Shown here in pieces: positions 45,890 to 57,265 of a stretch of DNA of 64,000 bases (position 1 is the first letter of the stretch; each line of letters begins with the position of its first letter). Origin of the DNA: Phoronis australis (taxonomy: Eukaryota > Phoronida > Phoronidae); contig NMRA01000050.1 in the NCBI GenBank assembly GCA_002633005.1, positions 741,820 through 805,819 on the forward strand. Reading direction: 5' to 3'. Below the pieces are notes generated by a model, which worked only from the letters and a program-made list of their open reading frames with translations, ran no database searches and had not been told where the DNA came from. Made by a program: the position numbers and the translations under genes.

Positions 45890-46068
45890 TGTCATATCCT
45901 CATTAGTTTATTAGTTAATTTCTCCGATTTGCCTGTAACCCGATTTTAGATTCAAAGATTAAAGTACGCATGCGCAACGTAGAGTGTGCGTCTTCCGGTA
46001 CAAAAATGTGCTCGTTTTATTCTTAACGTTCTGTGCTTTAACGCTGCTAAACAACGCAACACATAACA
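45890..46068 (+). repeat. 3' LTR of gypsy element
   Basis: 179 bp, TGTCATATCC to CACATAACA, one difference from the 5' LTR; followed by the ATTGG duplication. Confidence 0.95.
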
Positions 46069-46073
46069 ATTGG
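46069..46073. repeat. Target site duplication ATTGG (3')
   Basis: Partner of 41574-41578. Confidence 0.93.
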
Positions 46074-47698
46074 CAAAACAACTTTTGTTAGTCACTAACT
46101 GTTAATGACTACGGATGCCGTGTATCATTGTTGTCATTGCTTGTTGTGTTTTTTATTCTCATTTACTCATCATGTTGTTAATTTATTTCCTTATTGGCGG
46201 TAGTATATCTTTCGCCGCTGTAATTTGGTCTCTTTCAGGAAGCTGGTTTATTCCAGTTGTTACACACATGTGGCATTTGCGTAGATGCTATTGTTACGTA
46301 TTAGCCTACACTGTATTGTTACGTAGTTTTGGTGACCGGTGTTTCTTAAGTTTAGCGGCATTCGTTGAAAAATCTGTATAGAGAATCAGATATTTTCTCG
46401 GATGCTGGAATTTTTGGTAGATTGAGCACAGACTTTTCGGCCACACTGTTGTGAGTCCTTACTGAGTATTTCATCATAGCATGTTGTATCTCACGTGTGT
46501 CTAACTAGTTGAGTTTAGATCGTATAGAATTGTTGTTTAATGAATAGTTATAGTTTCATTCGGTTGCTATTTAGGCGTATGTGTTGTGCGGTACCCAGTT
46601 CATGGGATGAATAGTTACAGGTCGCAGTTAGTAGGCAGCTCGTTGTTTTCGTATGGTAATGGTTACCAGTTGCTGAATAGGTATACCTGTAGTACGGGTA
46701 CCAGTGAATTGTTTACCATTAATGTAGCTAATATTTGTTAGGTCTGTAGAGTCATTGTCTCGGGCCTTTCTAGCGCTCTGCTTGCCGAATACTCAGAGTG
46801 TGCTTTTGTTTTTCTTACGGATAACCGCTTGTTCAGGATCACTTTCAATAGCTTGTGATTTTGTTTGTAGCTGCATGCATCGCTTGCGAACGTTTGTTCG
46901 AATCGCGCTACCAAATAAAGCGTGCTATGCAAACTGCATTCTCCTATTCATCCATGTAGCCAGTCGCGGACACAATGATTATTAATGACATTCATTTCTG
47001 AAAATGCATATGTTTGGGGAAGTTGCTATTATCTCCCGATTCTTCACAAAATGACGGCCCCGTCTTAAGATTTACCAAAAACCTACAAACCTGCTACAAA
47101 ATGCGAAATCTTGGGTGTTTTTGTTCATGTTTAAGCCGACAAAACTGAATGCGTCAATGGATTATGACGCGTGTGTCATGCCACGTCATCTGCCACGTAG
47201 GACATCACAACGCCGATGTTTGCGAGGTCACGTGTTTGTAAACACGGCATCGGAACACGTCAACGGTAACACATGTAAATTTGGTTCCTACGGTAAGATC
47301 AGAGCATCGCTTTTAGCCCACTAATGCCATAAATTGCCAAATGTAACGAACTGTTAGGCTTGCTTTTATCTACGTCGCCACGAGAATCACCTTTTAAGTC
47401 AAACAGCTGCGAATAACACCCGCACGCAGTGGCGTTCTATTCAGACCCCTATTCAATACTAACAACCTTTTGTTGTTTGTGCTGGGATCTCGCAGTGACG
47501 CAACATGGCACGAAAAGGTAGCTTCATTTGTCATTTGACGGGCTTACACTTGCGGAATTGAACTCGCGTTTGATAAGACTATCTGGTTAACCTAATACAT
47601 TATGTTCCGTGGCAAATAAAACAAAGAAGAAAATGTAACATAGGGAATAAAATAAGATCGAAGTCATTGATAATCTTAAAGATGCTTTCAGTACTCAC
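46074..47698. other. Intron; possible LTR-like stretch
   Basis: No exon seen. The part 46100-46980 is T-rich with CTACCAAATAAAGCGTGC near its end, resembling a polyadenylation region of an LTR, and ends GTCGCGGACACA. I could not match it to a second copy or define a target duplication, so this remains a guess. Confidence 0.3.
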
Positions 47699-48043
47699 AG
47701 AAGACTTCAGTCGTGATATTTCTTTCCTTCCAAATTGTTAAATTTCCGGTATTGTGCACGCGACACGTCAACTGAACACCATTATGTCGGGGCTGTGGGC
47801 TAAACGTAAACTTTCTAGAGAACTGATATCCACCGAAGGCCTGTTCTGAAGCGTCCATGAAAGGTAAAGTTTGCCTAACCCAAAGGTCTCCAGGGTATGT
47901 CCATTTCATGGACGCATTTGGGTACACGTAATCTGTTACGCAGCTGAGTGAGTATGTCACGCCGGCCACTACGGAAAACGTTGATGCCACCAGCGTTCCT
48001 TTGACGTCGCTAGAGTCAAGAATGGTGAGCTTTGCTGGGCCCT
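47699..48043 (-). CDS. Ig-like domain exon (most upstream seen)
   Basis: The exon of 345 bp starts after TTTCATAAG with E-G-P-A-K-L-T-I and ends before GTGAGT, phase 1 at both ends. S-L-S-C-V-T-D-Y-V-Y-P-N-A, M-K-W-T-Y-P and L-T-C-R-V-H-N give the Ig core. It is the longest and most N-terminal of the Ig exons visible. Because it begins in phase 1, at least one more exon (signal peptide) must lie upstream, to the right; I did not find it in this window. Confidence 0.84.
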
Positions 48044-48627
48044 CTTATGAAACAATTATGACAAAACAAAACAATAACCACAACGTCGATATTGATAAAG
48101 CAATTGGTAGCAACGCGTTGGAACGTACACGTACGGTGTAGCCCAACAATTGTTAATCCGAGATTAAAGTGTTTGTATTTTCCCTTTCGCCCTACACTCA
48201 GCTGTCTTGGAGTGTATATGGGCTGGTCGAAGGGCAAGATATTTCACTTTCTACATTTTCTGCCAGTCGCGAGAAGGGAATCATACTTAAATTTTAATTC
48301 ATGCCTGTACACACTTTGCCACCCAACCATTTGCAGTCAGCACAGCGCTATTGTAGCTTATCTACACTATTACTATTACAACGTAATTTTGGAGCCCGTT
48401 CCATGAATACTGATTTAGCTAAGTTGAAACAAATGTATAACTTTATGTGTCATTCCAATGGGAAGCAGTAGATTTATGTTGAGAGTATGAAAGCTTCAAA
48501 TAACATGTCCAGTATATATTATACGACGATGGCTGGAGAAAGAACGCGCTAAGGTGCGTTGTGGTTAGCTCGGACTACGGTTGGGTCAACAAGGCCATGA
48601 AATATATAAAACGCCGACGTTTGCCCA
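48044..48627. other. Upstream intron or 5' region, nothing recognised
   Basis: No exon or repeat is seen between the Ig exon and the gypsy gag relic. Confidence 0.4.
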
Positions 48628-48879
48628 GGGAAAGAAAGTGACCCCGATGCTCTTTTAAATAAAATTGAGCAATGTGTACGATTCAAAAAGAACAAACGAA
48701 TCGGCGGCTACATGTTATCTCTAAGAAAGCAGTTCCCTGAAGAAACACTAAACAACTTCGTGAAAGATTTGAGACTCTTGATAATGGATTGTGATTATGA
48801 AAATACGGGTGATATATAGGTGGATGCTATAATCGTCAGGGTAACCTCTCCGAAAGTTCAATAGCTACTGTAAGAAAAA
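48628..48879 (+). pseudogene. Old gypsy gag remnant
   Basis: The frame reads E-S-D-P-D-A-L-L-N-K-I-E-Q, then L-R-K-Q-F-P-E-E-T-L-N-N-F-V-K-D-L-R-L-L, an in-frame TAG (48817-48819), and D-A-I-I-V-R-V-T-S-P-K-V. This is the order of the capsid part of Ty3/gypsy Gag (the retrotransposon gag domain). It is unrelated at sequence level to the young element at 41.6 kb. No LTRs are recognised. Confidence 0.7.
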
Positions 48880-50857
48880 GGTTAAGTACTGACTCATGAT
48901 CCAGCGACTGACATTGAACGCTAGCTCGATGCAACTCAGTCTCAATTAAAATTAACCACAGAGGTAGTACCACCGAAATTCAAGCGTAACCCAGCGCAAG
49001 GCAAACAGTGGCATCAAACAAAACCCCACCTCAGCGTTATATGCCGTCGAACACTAACCCACCTCATGTAGGAAACCAGTCAAGACACAATCATAGCGCA
49101 TGCACAATCAAAGGAAACTAATTATGTAAAATGGGACGTTTCCCAAGTTTCTGCTCTATTCGTTAGCAGGTGCACGATGTGACGACGTCCTCAAGCAATC
49201 AGAATCAGACTCATTAGTTTTTTTGTAGAGCTATGAAGTTTGATGGTCAAGCACCGATTAAATCGTTCGAAGTGGCTGCTACAACTGTGCGCAAAGGCTT
49301 AACAGTACAAGTGAAACTTGTCTTACGGAGCGACTAGAATAGTATGCCTCAGTCTGTATATAAGAAAACAGTGACCCCTAGCGCACATACAGCAATCCAA
49401 GTGCGTATTACATGTAGTTGTAAAAGTGAAACTTTGCTCAAGTTGCTGGATTCATGCATTCTATTTGTTCTACATGTACTTAACCCTAATTACGAGGCAA
49501 GTCGTCAAATGTGACTTACCCTAACTATGGGGATACCTAACGTGCATTGAGCATAAGCTGCTCGTGATCACCTGTAACAATTGTTAAAATATTATGTCAA
49601 AATCCGATGTCCTACGAGAATACAAAACTGTTAGGTGGCACTCGGAAATTCCCTGTTGAGCCGTATCGCATAACAATACGCAAAAACAGCGTGCTGGTGT
49701 AAATCCTCCCGGTGGCATACAATGTACCTGTACACCAACAGCCCAAATGCCAGATGTTTTAGGAAGTGTCGCGAAAAAATTGCCAAGCTCAATCCAGACA
49801 AGCTGTAGATAAAAGGTCCCGTTGTCAAATTCTTTGGACATGTGGGGTCTGCAGACTGTGTTACGCCAGACCAAGGCAATCACAGAGATGAAATCATTCG
49901 TCAGTCACCGAACTATTGAGAACAGTCGTTAGTTTAAAACGTATCGAAGGAAAGCAAAATGGACAACAACCAAGCTGTTAAAAGAAATAGTGATCAATGG
50001 TATAGGTATTAACCGGGTAGTCGATGTCACAAAGTGATTCGAGAATCTCAAATCACCGAAATCATAAACATGTTCGAACAATGTTAGAACAACTACTGAC
50101 TGATCGTCTCTGACAGCTCCTATCACAAGTTCCACATTTGCAACCAAATGATGCTAGCCTGTACCTCTACGGTTTAGTGAATGAGGCTGACCACTGGTCT
50201 TTCAAACCCAAACAGGCACTAACTTTGGAACCCTTCAGCCTCTGTCTTTCATGTCACAATAAACAACAACATTTCATCAGTTGCGCGGGGTACTCAATAC
50301 CGTTGTGCCCCGATCTTTTGCAGGGAATAATAACACTGTTCTACAGTAACACACCGTGCACTGCTTAGGTGTGTCCGCTAACAAAAACATCAATATTAAA
50401 CAGTCGGAAACGTAACGAGCAGGCACGTGAAGCTGCGGAATTGGATAAGCAAATGTGATCTAAAATACACACTTAGTGGTCGAGAAAAAACCCCATCAGA
50501 GAACAACGTGACCAAGCAAATTCTTATTTCACACGTAGAACTACTCTCAGCAGAATATTGAATACGCGATACCCATTGACGTAGTATTCGAAACTACAGT
50601 CCAAATTGTCTCAGAGTTCCACCTCAACCCAGATCCTTGCAAGTGGGTTTTTATGCAACCAGTTACGTAAACGTTTGTCAAAAGAATAACCTGGCCAAAA
50701 CCTTAAACGGGTCTTTGCTGAGTCTCATACCGTTTGGGAAGCTGATCATAGCTAATCAACGGAACAAAGTAGTAAAGAATGCCGAATAAGGTGCACTAAT
50801 CGGTATGAATCAGACCCCGAACGGACTGGCAAGATATATTTCTACTCAAAAAGATAA
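48880..50857. other. Probable remainder of decayed gypsy element
   Basis: Composition is similar to the gag remnant and scattered frames with many stops run on the plus strand, which fits the decayed pol region of the same element. I cannot read a definite protease, reverse transcriptase or integrase motif, so only the gag part is called. Confidence 0.35.
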
Positions 50858-51880
50858 TTTTTTTTTTTTTAATTTTTTTTTTATTCTCCCAGTTCAACAT
50901 AAGTAAGGACAAAGGTCTGGGATTCCCTTGCCTTACTTTACAATTCAATGAAAATAAAGTTTACTAAGTTAAAAATATACATGAACCGGATTTTGAAATA
51001 GATTTAACAAAAGAAAACAAAAACATACAAGACAATATAGTAGTATATGGCTCTGAAAAAAAAGGAGGGGGGAGAGTATTTTGGAATGATAAAATATCCT
51101 TACATTGCTATCAAATTATGCATTTGTGACCACCTGTTTGTAAATTTTTCCATTTGTAAATTTTTTGAATAAATATGTTTTTCACTGGAGTAATAACTGT
51201 TAATTTCTTTTGTTAATACAATTAAATTTGGAGGTTTACCCTTGAGACGTTGCTTATATAAATGGAACTTGCTGAGACACAAGATTAAATTTTGAATTGG
51301 CTGGCTTCTACATCTGTTTCCAAAGAAAACTGTAAGCACATTTGTACCAAGGGAAATATTAGTTTTGTTTCTAACCCAACCTTCAACATTGTTCCAAAAA
51401 TTTTGAACAACATCACATTGCCAGTATAAGTGAAGCAAAGTCTCAGGTTCAGTCTTACAAAACGTACACAAGGGGGAGTTGGTTACCCCAATTTTGACAA
51501 GGTAAGAGTTACAGCTAATTATCCTATGTGACAGTCTAAATTGAAACCAACGAAGTTTCACGTCAAGTGTAAAATTCAGAAAGTAGGCAAATTTCCACCA
51601 TTCTGTAGTGTCAGGTATTGCAAGTTCTGCCTGCCACTTCATCTCAGACCTAGGCCGGGCATATTTGTTTAGCACCAAAATGTTATATATATGTTTTGTT
51701 CCCTTCTTGTCTGCAAGTAACAATTTCACAAAAATTGGGATAGAGGGTGCGTAGAAGGAAAACTTGTCTCTTTTTGAGATTTTCCATTTTTGACAAACAG
51801 CCTCATTGAGCCCATAAAAATTCAAAAATATTGGTCTAAAATTGAACTGGCGATAGCAACATTTCCAGAGCTTTTGCTAG
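50858..51880 (-). mobile_element. 5'-truncated L1/Tx1-like LINE
   Basis: On the minus strand an open frame (ORF2 C terminus) is followed by a 3' UTR of about 240 bp and a poly(A) tail, seen on the plus strand as T runs at 50858-50882. The open frame starts after a stop near 51878, so the copy is 5'-truncated, as is typical of target-primed reverse transcription. AAAAGATAA flanks the tail; I did not find its partner at the other end. Confidence 0.78.
51100..51825 (-). pseudogene. LINE ORF2 C-terminal zinc domain
   Basis: A 241-codon frame without stops. It ends with a region like the reverse-transcriptase-associated zinc domain: L-R-W-F-Q-F-R-L-S-H-R-I, then C-x-x-C (P-L-C-T-F-C) and H-L-Y-W-Q-C about 15 residues later, followed by W-N-N-V-E-G-W. 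This pattern is typical of L1/Tx1-like ORF2 proteins. The frame is intact but lacks endonuclease and reverse transcriptase, so it is not functional on its own. Confidence 0.78.
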
Positions 51881-52857
51881 TAGAAGTGCCTTCGTCCGGA
51901 TTCGTTTCTTCTTGTATTGCGCTTTGAGAGCGAAGTGCTTTTCGTTGATTTCTACCCGGCATAGTTATCAAAAATATTGGCAAAATTCCCAAGAAGACCA
52001 ATTAGAACGCCTTCATTGGCCGAGACCGGAACCGGAAGTCCAAAAAAAAGATAAAATTTTAACGCATAGGTGTGATGCCCAGAAAATTACTCACAGATGT
52101 ATATAGTTGCACGAAGAAAGCACCTACCAAACATGTAACCCATAGCCATGTTAGCCACGTTTTTCAATTCAAATCAAGGCTTCAGCAACAAACTTGTGGT
52201 CTTCGAACACAAAGAACGAGACAACTAGACGCAAATTCTCCAAAGAGCGTTCTTTGTTACAAAACGCTTGACTGAACGCGTACTACCATTTCCGGATGAA
52301 TCCCAAAATCGCGGATAAGTTCAAGAAGGAAACTTCCTCATCAAGCTTTACAAGATTTTGTCCGATCACCTTACTTGTTACATGACTAATGGGCTAGCAC
52401 AATGAACAACGAGGTGACACTCAGCTGATTACCTTGATGAGCAACAAGGTTTGCAAATGTATATAGAACGAGGTCCACAAAGTTAAATATTACTCAGTCA
52501 TTGTAGACTCTGAAACATACGTAACAGGTATAGATCACCTGACTTTCATTGTCCAGTATGTCTTGGAAGGCAACACATAAGCCCGGTTCGTTTTTGCTTA
52601 CTTCAACACAAGACCAAAGTGCTGAAGGTCTCGCCGATGTGGTTAGGAACACACTTGCTGACCTGGAGCTACCACTGAAGGACTATATAAGTCGAAGTTG
52701 CGGCAATGCCAAGCAAGTCCATCACAATGTATGGTAAAATATACTTGTCAAGTATGAATCTTCTTCAGCGTTCCTGGCCATGGAGTTTGAAAGTTCAGTC
52801 CGGTCTTCTGGCCAAATTCTGCGGTTCGCCGCAATGACACTGTTGGGCTTCACAGTT
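51881..52857. other. Intergenic, nothing recognised
   Basis: No gene or repeat supported. Lower part may be the 3' UTR of the LINE that begins at 52858 on the minus strand. Confidence 0.4.
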
Positions 52858-54829
52858 TTACTTTGAGTTCCACCGGACTGGCAATGTCTGGCACCTTATG
52901 GTGTCGAAAGTAGGCCAGCTCTGTAGTACAAGCTCAGGTGTCTGGGGGTCAGTGACACGCTGGCACTCGTCTGTATGGAAGATTTTCAAGCGAAGCATGT
53001 TGGAGAGGACCTGGCAGTGGCCAATTCTTAGCCTGAACATGGTCACTTGTTCGCGCCGGTCAAACTGGTAGATATAGTCTTGTTCCGTTCCCAGACGTAG
53101 ATGCTACCTTCAGGCATTTCTTAAGTGGCTTTGTATGAGGGTTTTAACTTTTCCGTACGACCATGGATGCACCTTCTGCTCCAGTTTGCGTCCTGTCTTA
53201 GAGATGCTGTATGCTTCCTCATTGTTGCTGATGCTGCAATGGGCGGGAATCCATTGCAGCACAACAGTGATTTTGTTGCTGAGAATGTGCATCTCCTGCT
53301 TGATTTTTTCAGGATCTAGTCCCTTCCTGTCGTCTTAAGATTCTGTAGGAGTGATGGGCAGTTTGTGAGGAATACTGGCGGACCCGGAGACTTGTTTACT
53401 AGTTCAGTGTCTAGGCTGCGAGGTACAGAGCATTTCCCTCTGTTGTTGGTGGAGTGAATGCCTGTGACAATGGTCTTGCGTAGACAGCTGCCGTGTAGGT
53501 AAATGATGAAAACACCATCCCCTATATTCATGATAGCATTCTAAGCAGAGCCAACTGAACAGAGTGGGGTCCAGGTGGTGGTGGTGGAGTAGTCTCTGTC
53601 CAGGGTTTCTAGGGTAAGGCCTTCAGAACTACCTCCACTTGTGTCTCCTTTGCACCAATCCCAGGGATGTCGAGGGTGATAGGGGGAGCGTCCAGCGACC
53701 ATTCTTCAAAGTCTCGGAGCATTTCTAGTGGTTGATTGGTTGAAGATAGCAGACGTCGTTATTTCTGCTGAAGGACCTTGATTAGGTGGTTTGACCTCTT
53801 CATGCAGTTTTTGGCCAGAGCTTGCAGTTTGGGGTGCAGTGGATGCCGCCACATCTCGCTCTGTCTCAAGAGTTTCTCATCCCGTGTTTCTGCCAGGGAG
53901 TTTAAGACTGTCGTCCTCCCTATTTCCGTGACGGACGTGATCTTCATGCCTCTTGTGATTTAGCGCAGACGATAATTCTGGACCTTGACTAAGTTGTCTG
54001 TGTTGGTCTTGGTATGCGTTAGAGGTGTACTCTATCTGGGGTCTAACATATTCAGTGTTAACTTAGGTCAAGATATTCATGTCAGCGCCCCAACTGGTAC
54101 CAGTCAATTTCTTCATCACAGCAATTTTTAGGTGATTTGTTCTGCAAGTCAGCAATGTGCGGAACCAAGTAAACCTCTTGTCTATTTTAACCCCGAGGTA
54201 GGCTGGGGTTGCTTGATTGGGAATATTCTGGCCTTCTAGCTGCAGAGAGAACTCTTCTTTAATGGGAGAGAAGAAAAAGCAGGTGGCCTCTATTTTGGTC
54301 CTGTTGATCATGGCCATTCACTCTTTAGCTCAGTTTAGATGATGTCCATGGCTTCCTGCATTCTGTACCCTGCTACAGCTGTATGTTGATGTATTCTGCT
54401 TTCGTCCATACAGCCAGGTCTTCAGCATGGAGAGTCCTTGAGATGTGCATAGAAAGGTGGTCGGCAATGTCATCAATAAAGAAAACAAAGAGCGTCGTCG
54501 CAATTGTGCTTCCTGGAGTACCCCTTCCCTGACCCTTCCAACTTTACTTGCGCATATCTTTGGAAGAAGCAACAGTTAACACAAGCAAACATTTTGCCGC
54601 ATTCTTGTTTTTGGAGAAGCTTGAGGAGCAAGCCTTCCTTCCAGAACTTGTCGAAGGCTTTAGTAAGGTCTACAAATACGGCTAGTTTCTCCATTTTCTA
54701 AGTCTTGGGTGAGTAGTGTGACCTGGTCCTCTGTGCTTCTGTTATTTCTGATGCCTGAGTGGGTGGGGTTAATTATCATGTTCAGTTCTAGGTGATATTG
54801 CAGACGTTTGTTGATTATGGGTTATATCA
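52858..54829 (-). pseudogene. I/Jockey-like LINE, 3' half (RT and RNase H)
   Basis: Reading the minus strand from 54829: I-I-N-K-R-L-Q-Y-H-L-E, then R-S-T-E-D-Q-V-T-L-L-T-Q (reverse transcriptase block 2), F-V-D-L-T-K-A-F-D (54660), L-H-A-E-D-L-A-V-W in place of the usual Y-A-D-D (54430), further thumb sequence, an RNase H region with G-V-F-I-I-Y (53510) and L-Q-W-I-P-A-H-C (53250), and the usual C-terminal tail with R-L-R-I-G-H. Frames are broken in several places. The catalytic motif change and the frameshifts make it dead. It continues, interrupted by 8.4 kb, at 63235. Confidence 0.85.
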
Positions 54830-54975
54830 TAGACTATAGTACATGGCGCCAACTCCGTATATTTTCAGTGGACGAAATCTGTGATCTTAAGCATAAGCCC
54901 TTACGTCATTATACACTGTCGACACCTGGCTAAATTTTCTGGTGCAATTTCCGGCAAGCACGTCATCTGCTTATC

Positions 54976-55170
54976 ATGGTCGGCTACTGTGTTGCTGGTT
55001 GTTCGGCCACACACGCGAAATGCAAAGGAATTAGCTTCCATACCATCCGAAGACCCCATAATCGGGTGTGGGAAGAAAAGCTTACTTCTTGTGTCAACGT
55101 GAATGGCAGTTGTTTCAGCATTAAGACTTTATACACTTGTTCAAGGCACTTCAAAGATGAATGTTTTTAA
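54976..55170 (+). pseudogene. THAP domain fragment
   Basis: A 64-codon frame starts M-V-G-Y-C-V-A-G-C-S-A (first zinc pair), then I-S-F-H-T-I-R-R, V-W-E-E-K-L (conserved Trp) and Y-T-C-S-R-H-F-K-D-E-C-F with an intact C-x-x-H pair. All four zinc ligands and the Trp are kept. A stop follows directly after the domain and no A-V-P-x-x-F motif is seen, so either the domain continues in another exon or the gene is truncated. It lies about 150 bp inside the left edge of the insertion, where a THAP transposase would begin. Confidence 0.72.
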
Positions 55171-55873
55171 GTGGCTCTACTACTTAATCCTGTCCTCACA
55201 AATCCATTTTTCTTATCTCCGTTTTGATGAAAACTATCTGGTAAACTTTTTGACGAAAATTGTACGCTAAATTTCTTCCAAAGGTAGTGACTCATGAAGT
55301 TCTGTCCTTACGAGGAACTTCAGTCATAGTCTAGTGAGCGAATTAACCAAATTACTCTTCGCTGGCCCTGAACAGACAGTTGGTCTCAGCAGAATGCGCA
55401 CATTTGGCCAGGATTTGGATCAGTGATTTCAACAAATTCACATTCGTGTACAAATAAATAGAACGCTGGCAAAACCTTTAACATAAATAAAGATTACATT
55501 AATACTTCAGAAATAACCACCTGGACCAGTCAAACTCTACCTCGCAATTCAACAGCAGGTTACACAATATATGCCGCACAAAATCTCTCGACTGTAGTCT
55601 ATGAAAATGCAACCAACTTCTTTGAAAACATGGAACAGGAACAATAGAGGGGTATGAAGGTTGTTTTTATTCTTCAATGATAAATTTTTGTAAGCGGACA
55701 AATGGTTTTTAAATTTCCGTCTTAAGTCCTAACATTTCCAAACTTAAGCCATTCAAACGAACGTTTATGACGAAAACAAAATTCTTCAACCAGTTTTGTA
55801 AAGTCCTATGCCACCTGTAAGCTACATAATGAGCCAATCCCACTCCTAATGTAACAAAAGGGTCCCGTGAAAA
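55171..55873. other. No feature seen inside the insertion
   Basis: AT-rich, without recognised motifs; could be the rest of the THAP element at 54976. Confidence 0.35.
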
Positions 55874-55979
55874 GGAGTGTAGTAGATATAAGAGAGTTCA
55901 CTAGTGAGTTCGCTGTTCCGCTACTATTAGCGCCGCCAAGTGGTGACTAAGCAACTGTCAACCAGGTAGCGCCAAAACG

Positions 55980-56077
55980 ATGGAAAAGGACACATTTTGC
56001 AGTGCGATAGATTGCATGAATTCATCGACGAAAACCCCAGACGTGTCATTTTTTAGGTTTCCTAAGGATCCAGAAAG
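55980..56077 (+). pseudogene. THAP gene exon 1
   Basis: From the ATG the frame reads M-E-K-D-T-F-C-S-A-I-D-C (first zinc pair), then V-S-F-F-R-F-P-K-D-P-E-R, and ends at a GTGAAG donor in phase 2. The next exon completes the codon with G and resumes C-K-R-W, the conserved Trp region. Splitting a THAP domain at this point is common in animal THAP genes. Downstream exons are damaged, so the gene is not functional. Confidence 0.75.
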
Positions 56078-56721
56078 GTGAAGATTATCTGTTATTCAAT
56101 AATATGATACATTGGCTTTCATTTTGTGTGTTTTGTTCACGGTTGTTAGACAAGTTTATCGGAGTCTCGTTGCCACTGTTGTCTGCAGTGTAGTCTAGGC
56201 CTACAGACTGTACAGACGGGCTGTCGGCGGAAGGACTATGATGAACGTGCGATGTGATCGTCAGCTTTTTGGATACTTGCAGTCCATGAATTCGAAATCA
56301 AAATGTCACCCGTACGATCGCAGGTATAATTTTAGGAACCATATACATGCCCATGGCCATGGGTAATATGACTGGTGACACGGCCATGGCACAATCACCG
56401 TGTCATGAGTCAAGTTAGACGGATAATCTGTGGGTCTCCGTGGAAAGGTGAAAAACCAACATAATTTTAATGTGCCAGTTAGACCAATTAAGTTAAGCAT
56501 TGCGTCATTTAAAGCTAAATTCAATGGGTCAATGATGCAGGGGCGCGACATTTGAGTCCGATTTTTTTCAGTTGACACCAAAACGCTTTAGTTTCTATCA
56601 CAATCATAGTACGACAGGAATTCTGTAGTGTAGTGTACTTTAGTGTAGGCTACCAGTCTTCTGTGAACCTATTGAGTATGAGGTTTGTTCCTGAGTCTCT
56701 CAGTCATTGATTTCTGTTCAG

Positions 56722-56937
56722 GTGCAAGCGCTGGGAGCTGACCTTATAAATAGAGATGCAACCTATTTGTCCAAGAACTGCAAGTTATATTCCCATCACT
56801 TCGAAGAGTCTATGTTCATGAATGAAGAACAAGCTGGTATTAACTGCATTGCCCGAACAATATTTGATGTCCCGAATCCATCTAAAATGAATATGTCAGG
56901 GTCAAACAGTTCTCCGGAAATTATATTATAGCTCTGG
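56722..56937 (+). pseudogene. THAP gene exon 2, frameshifted
   Basis: After TTTCTGTTCAG the frame gives R-C-K-R-W-E-L-T, then a stop. One base over, the domain continues D-L-I-N-R-D, K-N-C-K-L-Y-S-H-H-F-E-E-S-M-F and F-D-V-P-N-P. So there is a one-base indel, and the Cys of the C-x-x-H pair is Tyr. Both changes would break the zinc finger. Confidence 0.72.
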
Positions 56938-57265
56938 AATAGGCTTTTTGCATTTCTGATTATCGTCTCACTAAGCAAGTACTAGAACATCACGTGTACA
57001 AAGGACAATTAGTCAAAATCTGGTTTTCGTATTTTACTAAGGTTGAACAGATTGAAACAATTTATGGATGGTTAGCTTGTGACTTGGAGAGAGCCAAAGT
57101 TAAACTGATGGATCATTCAGAAATCTGAATGGTGGACTGAAATTTTGTTAAACCCAAGGTATCGGTATCATTTTGCTTCTCGGTGACAAACTCCTCTGTG
57201 AGTAAATTAGTTTTCAGCTTTATTTAGAACGCATTCCTTTGGCGAAAAGTGCTGTTGTTTACTAG
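56938..57265. other. Decayed part of the THAP element
   Basis: Open segments with stops; no motif read. Lies between THAP exon 2 and the nested inverted-repeat element. Confidence 0.35.

Larger units (their letters stand above)
41579..46068 (+). mobile_element. Near-complete Ty3/gypsy LTR retrotransposon
   Basis: A 4490-bp element with two 179-bp LTRs (TG...CA), one difference between them, a 5-bp target duplication, a candidate primer-binding site beginning CTGGCGACGAGG just after the 5' LTR, and a polypurine tract GGGGGAAGA just before the 3' LTR. The order protease, reverse transcriptase, RNase H, integrase is that of Ty3/gypsy (Metaviridae-like) elements. There is no env frame. It sits in an intron, antisense to the host gene. 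Near-identical LTRs mean recent insertion. The pol frame is broken once near the end and RNase H has altered catalytic residues. Confidence 0.95.

Noticed and set aside
46100-46980. Solo LTR of a BEL or gypsy element
   Set aside because: TG start, CA end and AATAAA can be found, but no target duplication or second copy in the window supports it.
4631-48043. Assignment of the receptor as UNC5
   Set aside because: Ig plus TSP1 plus membrane helix fits loosely, but there are too many Ig domains, only one TSP1, and no ZU5 or death-domain motif in the tail.
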